Made by a program: the position numbers and the translations under genes
Notes under the pieces: generated by a model
The model's input: the letters and a program-made list of their open reading frames with translations, nothing else
The model's database searches: none
Told to the model about the DNA's origin: nothing
Part shown: piece after piece, positions 56,646 to 57,950 of the stretch
How positions within the stretch are numbered: position 1 is the first letter of the stretch
Layout of the letters: every line of letters starts with the position of its first letter
Source of the DNA: Priapulus caudatus
Lineage: Eukaryota; Priapulida; Priapulimorpha; Priapulimorphida; Priapulidae
Length of the DNA stretch: 57,950 bases
Reading direction: 5' to 3'
NCBI RefSeq assembly: GCF_000485595.1
Contig: NW_014577625.1
Location: 25,191 to 83,140 of the forward strand

Positions 56646-57723
56646 ACGTTGAGTTCAGCGGGGTTCCATTTCGTCATAACAAGCGCAAAGTTATCAGTTT
56701 TTTCGTTGATGCTAGTTAGTCGAGATGGGCCCTTTTGCACCCGCGCAGCAGGGCGGGTGTAGTATAGACCAACGGCCAACGACTCAACATTGCTACACCT
56801 CACATTGCGCTTAAATATCGCTAGATATATCATTCCCGTGTAGTCTTAAATCCTGCATGTGTTACAACAAATTCAATCCTCAGATTGCTTACAAAATCAA
56901 CAAACGACATTTCGGAGTGCAACTTTTAATAATTCGCAATGCTTACTTTAGCTAGAGCTAAAGTGGTACGTCACGATAAAACGTATAGCTATATGCTCTG
57001 TGATCATATATAGTTTGTTTCGATAAAGTATTAAAACTTCAAATTTAACTTCAAAATTGTAGGAAGGTTATTTCCTTGAATTGTGTTTCTACGCACACAT
57101 TGTATAAATCCTATACTGATGGACTGATTCATCGTCATTGCAATGAATGTTGTCTGCACAAGTCAGACCCTTGGCATCGGCCAAAGCTGACTAATTGATC
57201 AGTTATTTTTATCAGCAAGTTATCATTCCCGTAATAGTATTCGATTATCGTATAGATTTTTTTTATCATACTCTTCAAACGTACATGATTTTAAAATAGG
57301 GAATAAGATTTTAGCTGGCGCACGTGATACTATTATGATGTTAGTATAAGCATGCTTAGTATATATAGCGCTTAAAATGTTAAGTAATGTGGTCTGCTTT
57401 CCGCTTTTATTCTGCTTCGCTCCCCGTTTTTATTGCGATTTAACCTGTCTCAAAATCTTATGTCTAAAATTAGCACTGTGGCCTTTTCTCCTTATAAGTT
57501 TTTCTGCTTTAATTATAAAGGAAGTAGCTGATGTTTAGGTTACGGAGAGCATGATTGCATTTTCTTAAAAAAATAATTGAAATGGTAGAGCAAATTCTCT
57601 CAAAGGTATGTTCGTACGACAATTTGAAGCTTATGTTAGTTATTTTGATGGCGAAATAGAGTAGCTTTTCTCATTCTGTGAACAGTTAATAATCGTAAAC
57701 GCTATAGTCAGTGTCGCGATATA
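56646..57723. other. AT-rich non-coding stretch
   Basis: No gene or notable repeat recognised. Confidence 0.5.
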
Positions 57724-57834
57724 CATATGGGCATAGATATCTACAAGATATCTACCATACACGAGGCGGTATAGTGGAGGTGTATATAGTAGATATCTAT
57801 GCATATGGGAATCATCTGCTTCGCGGATGATTCC
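57724..57834. repeat. Two adjacent hairpins
   Basis: First, CATATG(GG)CATAGATATCTAC at 57724-57745 pairs with GTAGATATCTATGCATATG ending at 57807. Second, GGAATCATCTGC-TTC-GCGGATGATTCC at 57808-57834 follows at once, 12 pairs with one G-T. Likely mobile-element structure. Confidence 0.65.
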
Positions 57835-57888
57835 ATGATTGATTATGATTCGATACTGGTATGATAAAATGGATCATGCCTATGTGGG

Positions 57889-57950
57889 CAGGGGCGTAGA
57901 TAGCGGGGGGATGGGGGGATGCATCCCCCCCACTTATTGACGTGGGGGGG
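57889..57950 (+). mobile_element. Transposon-like terminus at the window edge
   Basis: CAGGGGCGTAGATAGCGGGG followed by G and C runs is the usual look of hAT-type non-autonomous element ends. The element continues beyond the window, so its partner end and duplication cannot be seen. Confidence 0.4.

Overview
This is animal (metazoan) genomic DNA, not bacterial. Coding sequence is sparse and split by GT-AG (and one GC-AG) introns. The rest is AT-leaning DNA full of GT/CA microsatellites, MITEs, decayed LINEs and TTAGGG arrays. The three recognised genes are bilaterian developmental or stress regulators. The repeat style suggests an invertebrate, probably marine, but I cannot place it to phylum. 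Two runs of N (30674-31196, 44858-44867) mark a draft assembly.

Left part (1-14 kb). A complete two-exon C/EBP transcription factor lies on the minus strand (6203 down to 4640, 302 codons by my reading). It is followed by intergenic DNA with two decayed LINE reverse transcriptases and a nested transposon at 12007-12691, in which a Harbinger-like MITE sits inside a TTAGGG array that is itself inside a larger inverted-repeat element.

Middle part (14.8-33.3 kb). A C/EBP-gamma gene lies on the plus strand, with its basic region near 19.3 kb and its leucine zipper at 21.0-21.3 kb. Three blocks of 2-3.6 kb around it each occur twice: A at 14.8 and 24.1 kb, B at 16.8 and 31.2 kb, C at 20.6 and 25.9 kb. 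One member of most pairs is peppered with single-base indels, which looks like gap filling with unpolished long reads or an uncollapsed second haplotype. The two C/EBP genes are divergent neighbours, the same arrangement as vertebrate CEBPA and CEBPG.

Right part (33.5-58 kb). After another LINE fragment, a complete three-exon APCDD1 homologue (membrane-tethered Wnt inhibitor) runs on the minus strand from 53423 to 36256, 511 codons by my reading. Its 11.1 kb first intron starts with a GC donor. Both of its 3' splice-site regions carry upstream tandem copies. The introns hold a MITE, long GT tracts, hairpins and a few orphan exon-like segments. From 54 kb to the end I see GC-rich, CpG-rich DNA without a recognised gene, several strong hairpins and a transposon-like terminus at the window edge.

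I found no CRISPR array, operon, rRNA or tRNA gene, and no sign of a prokaryotic-type system.
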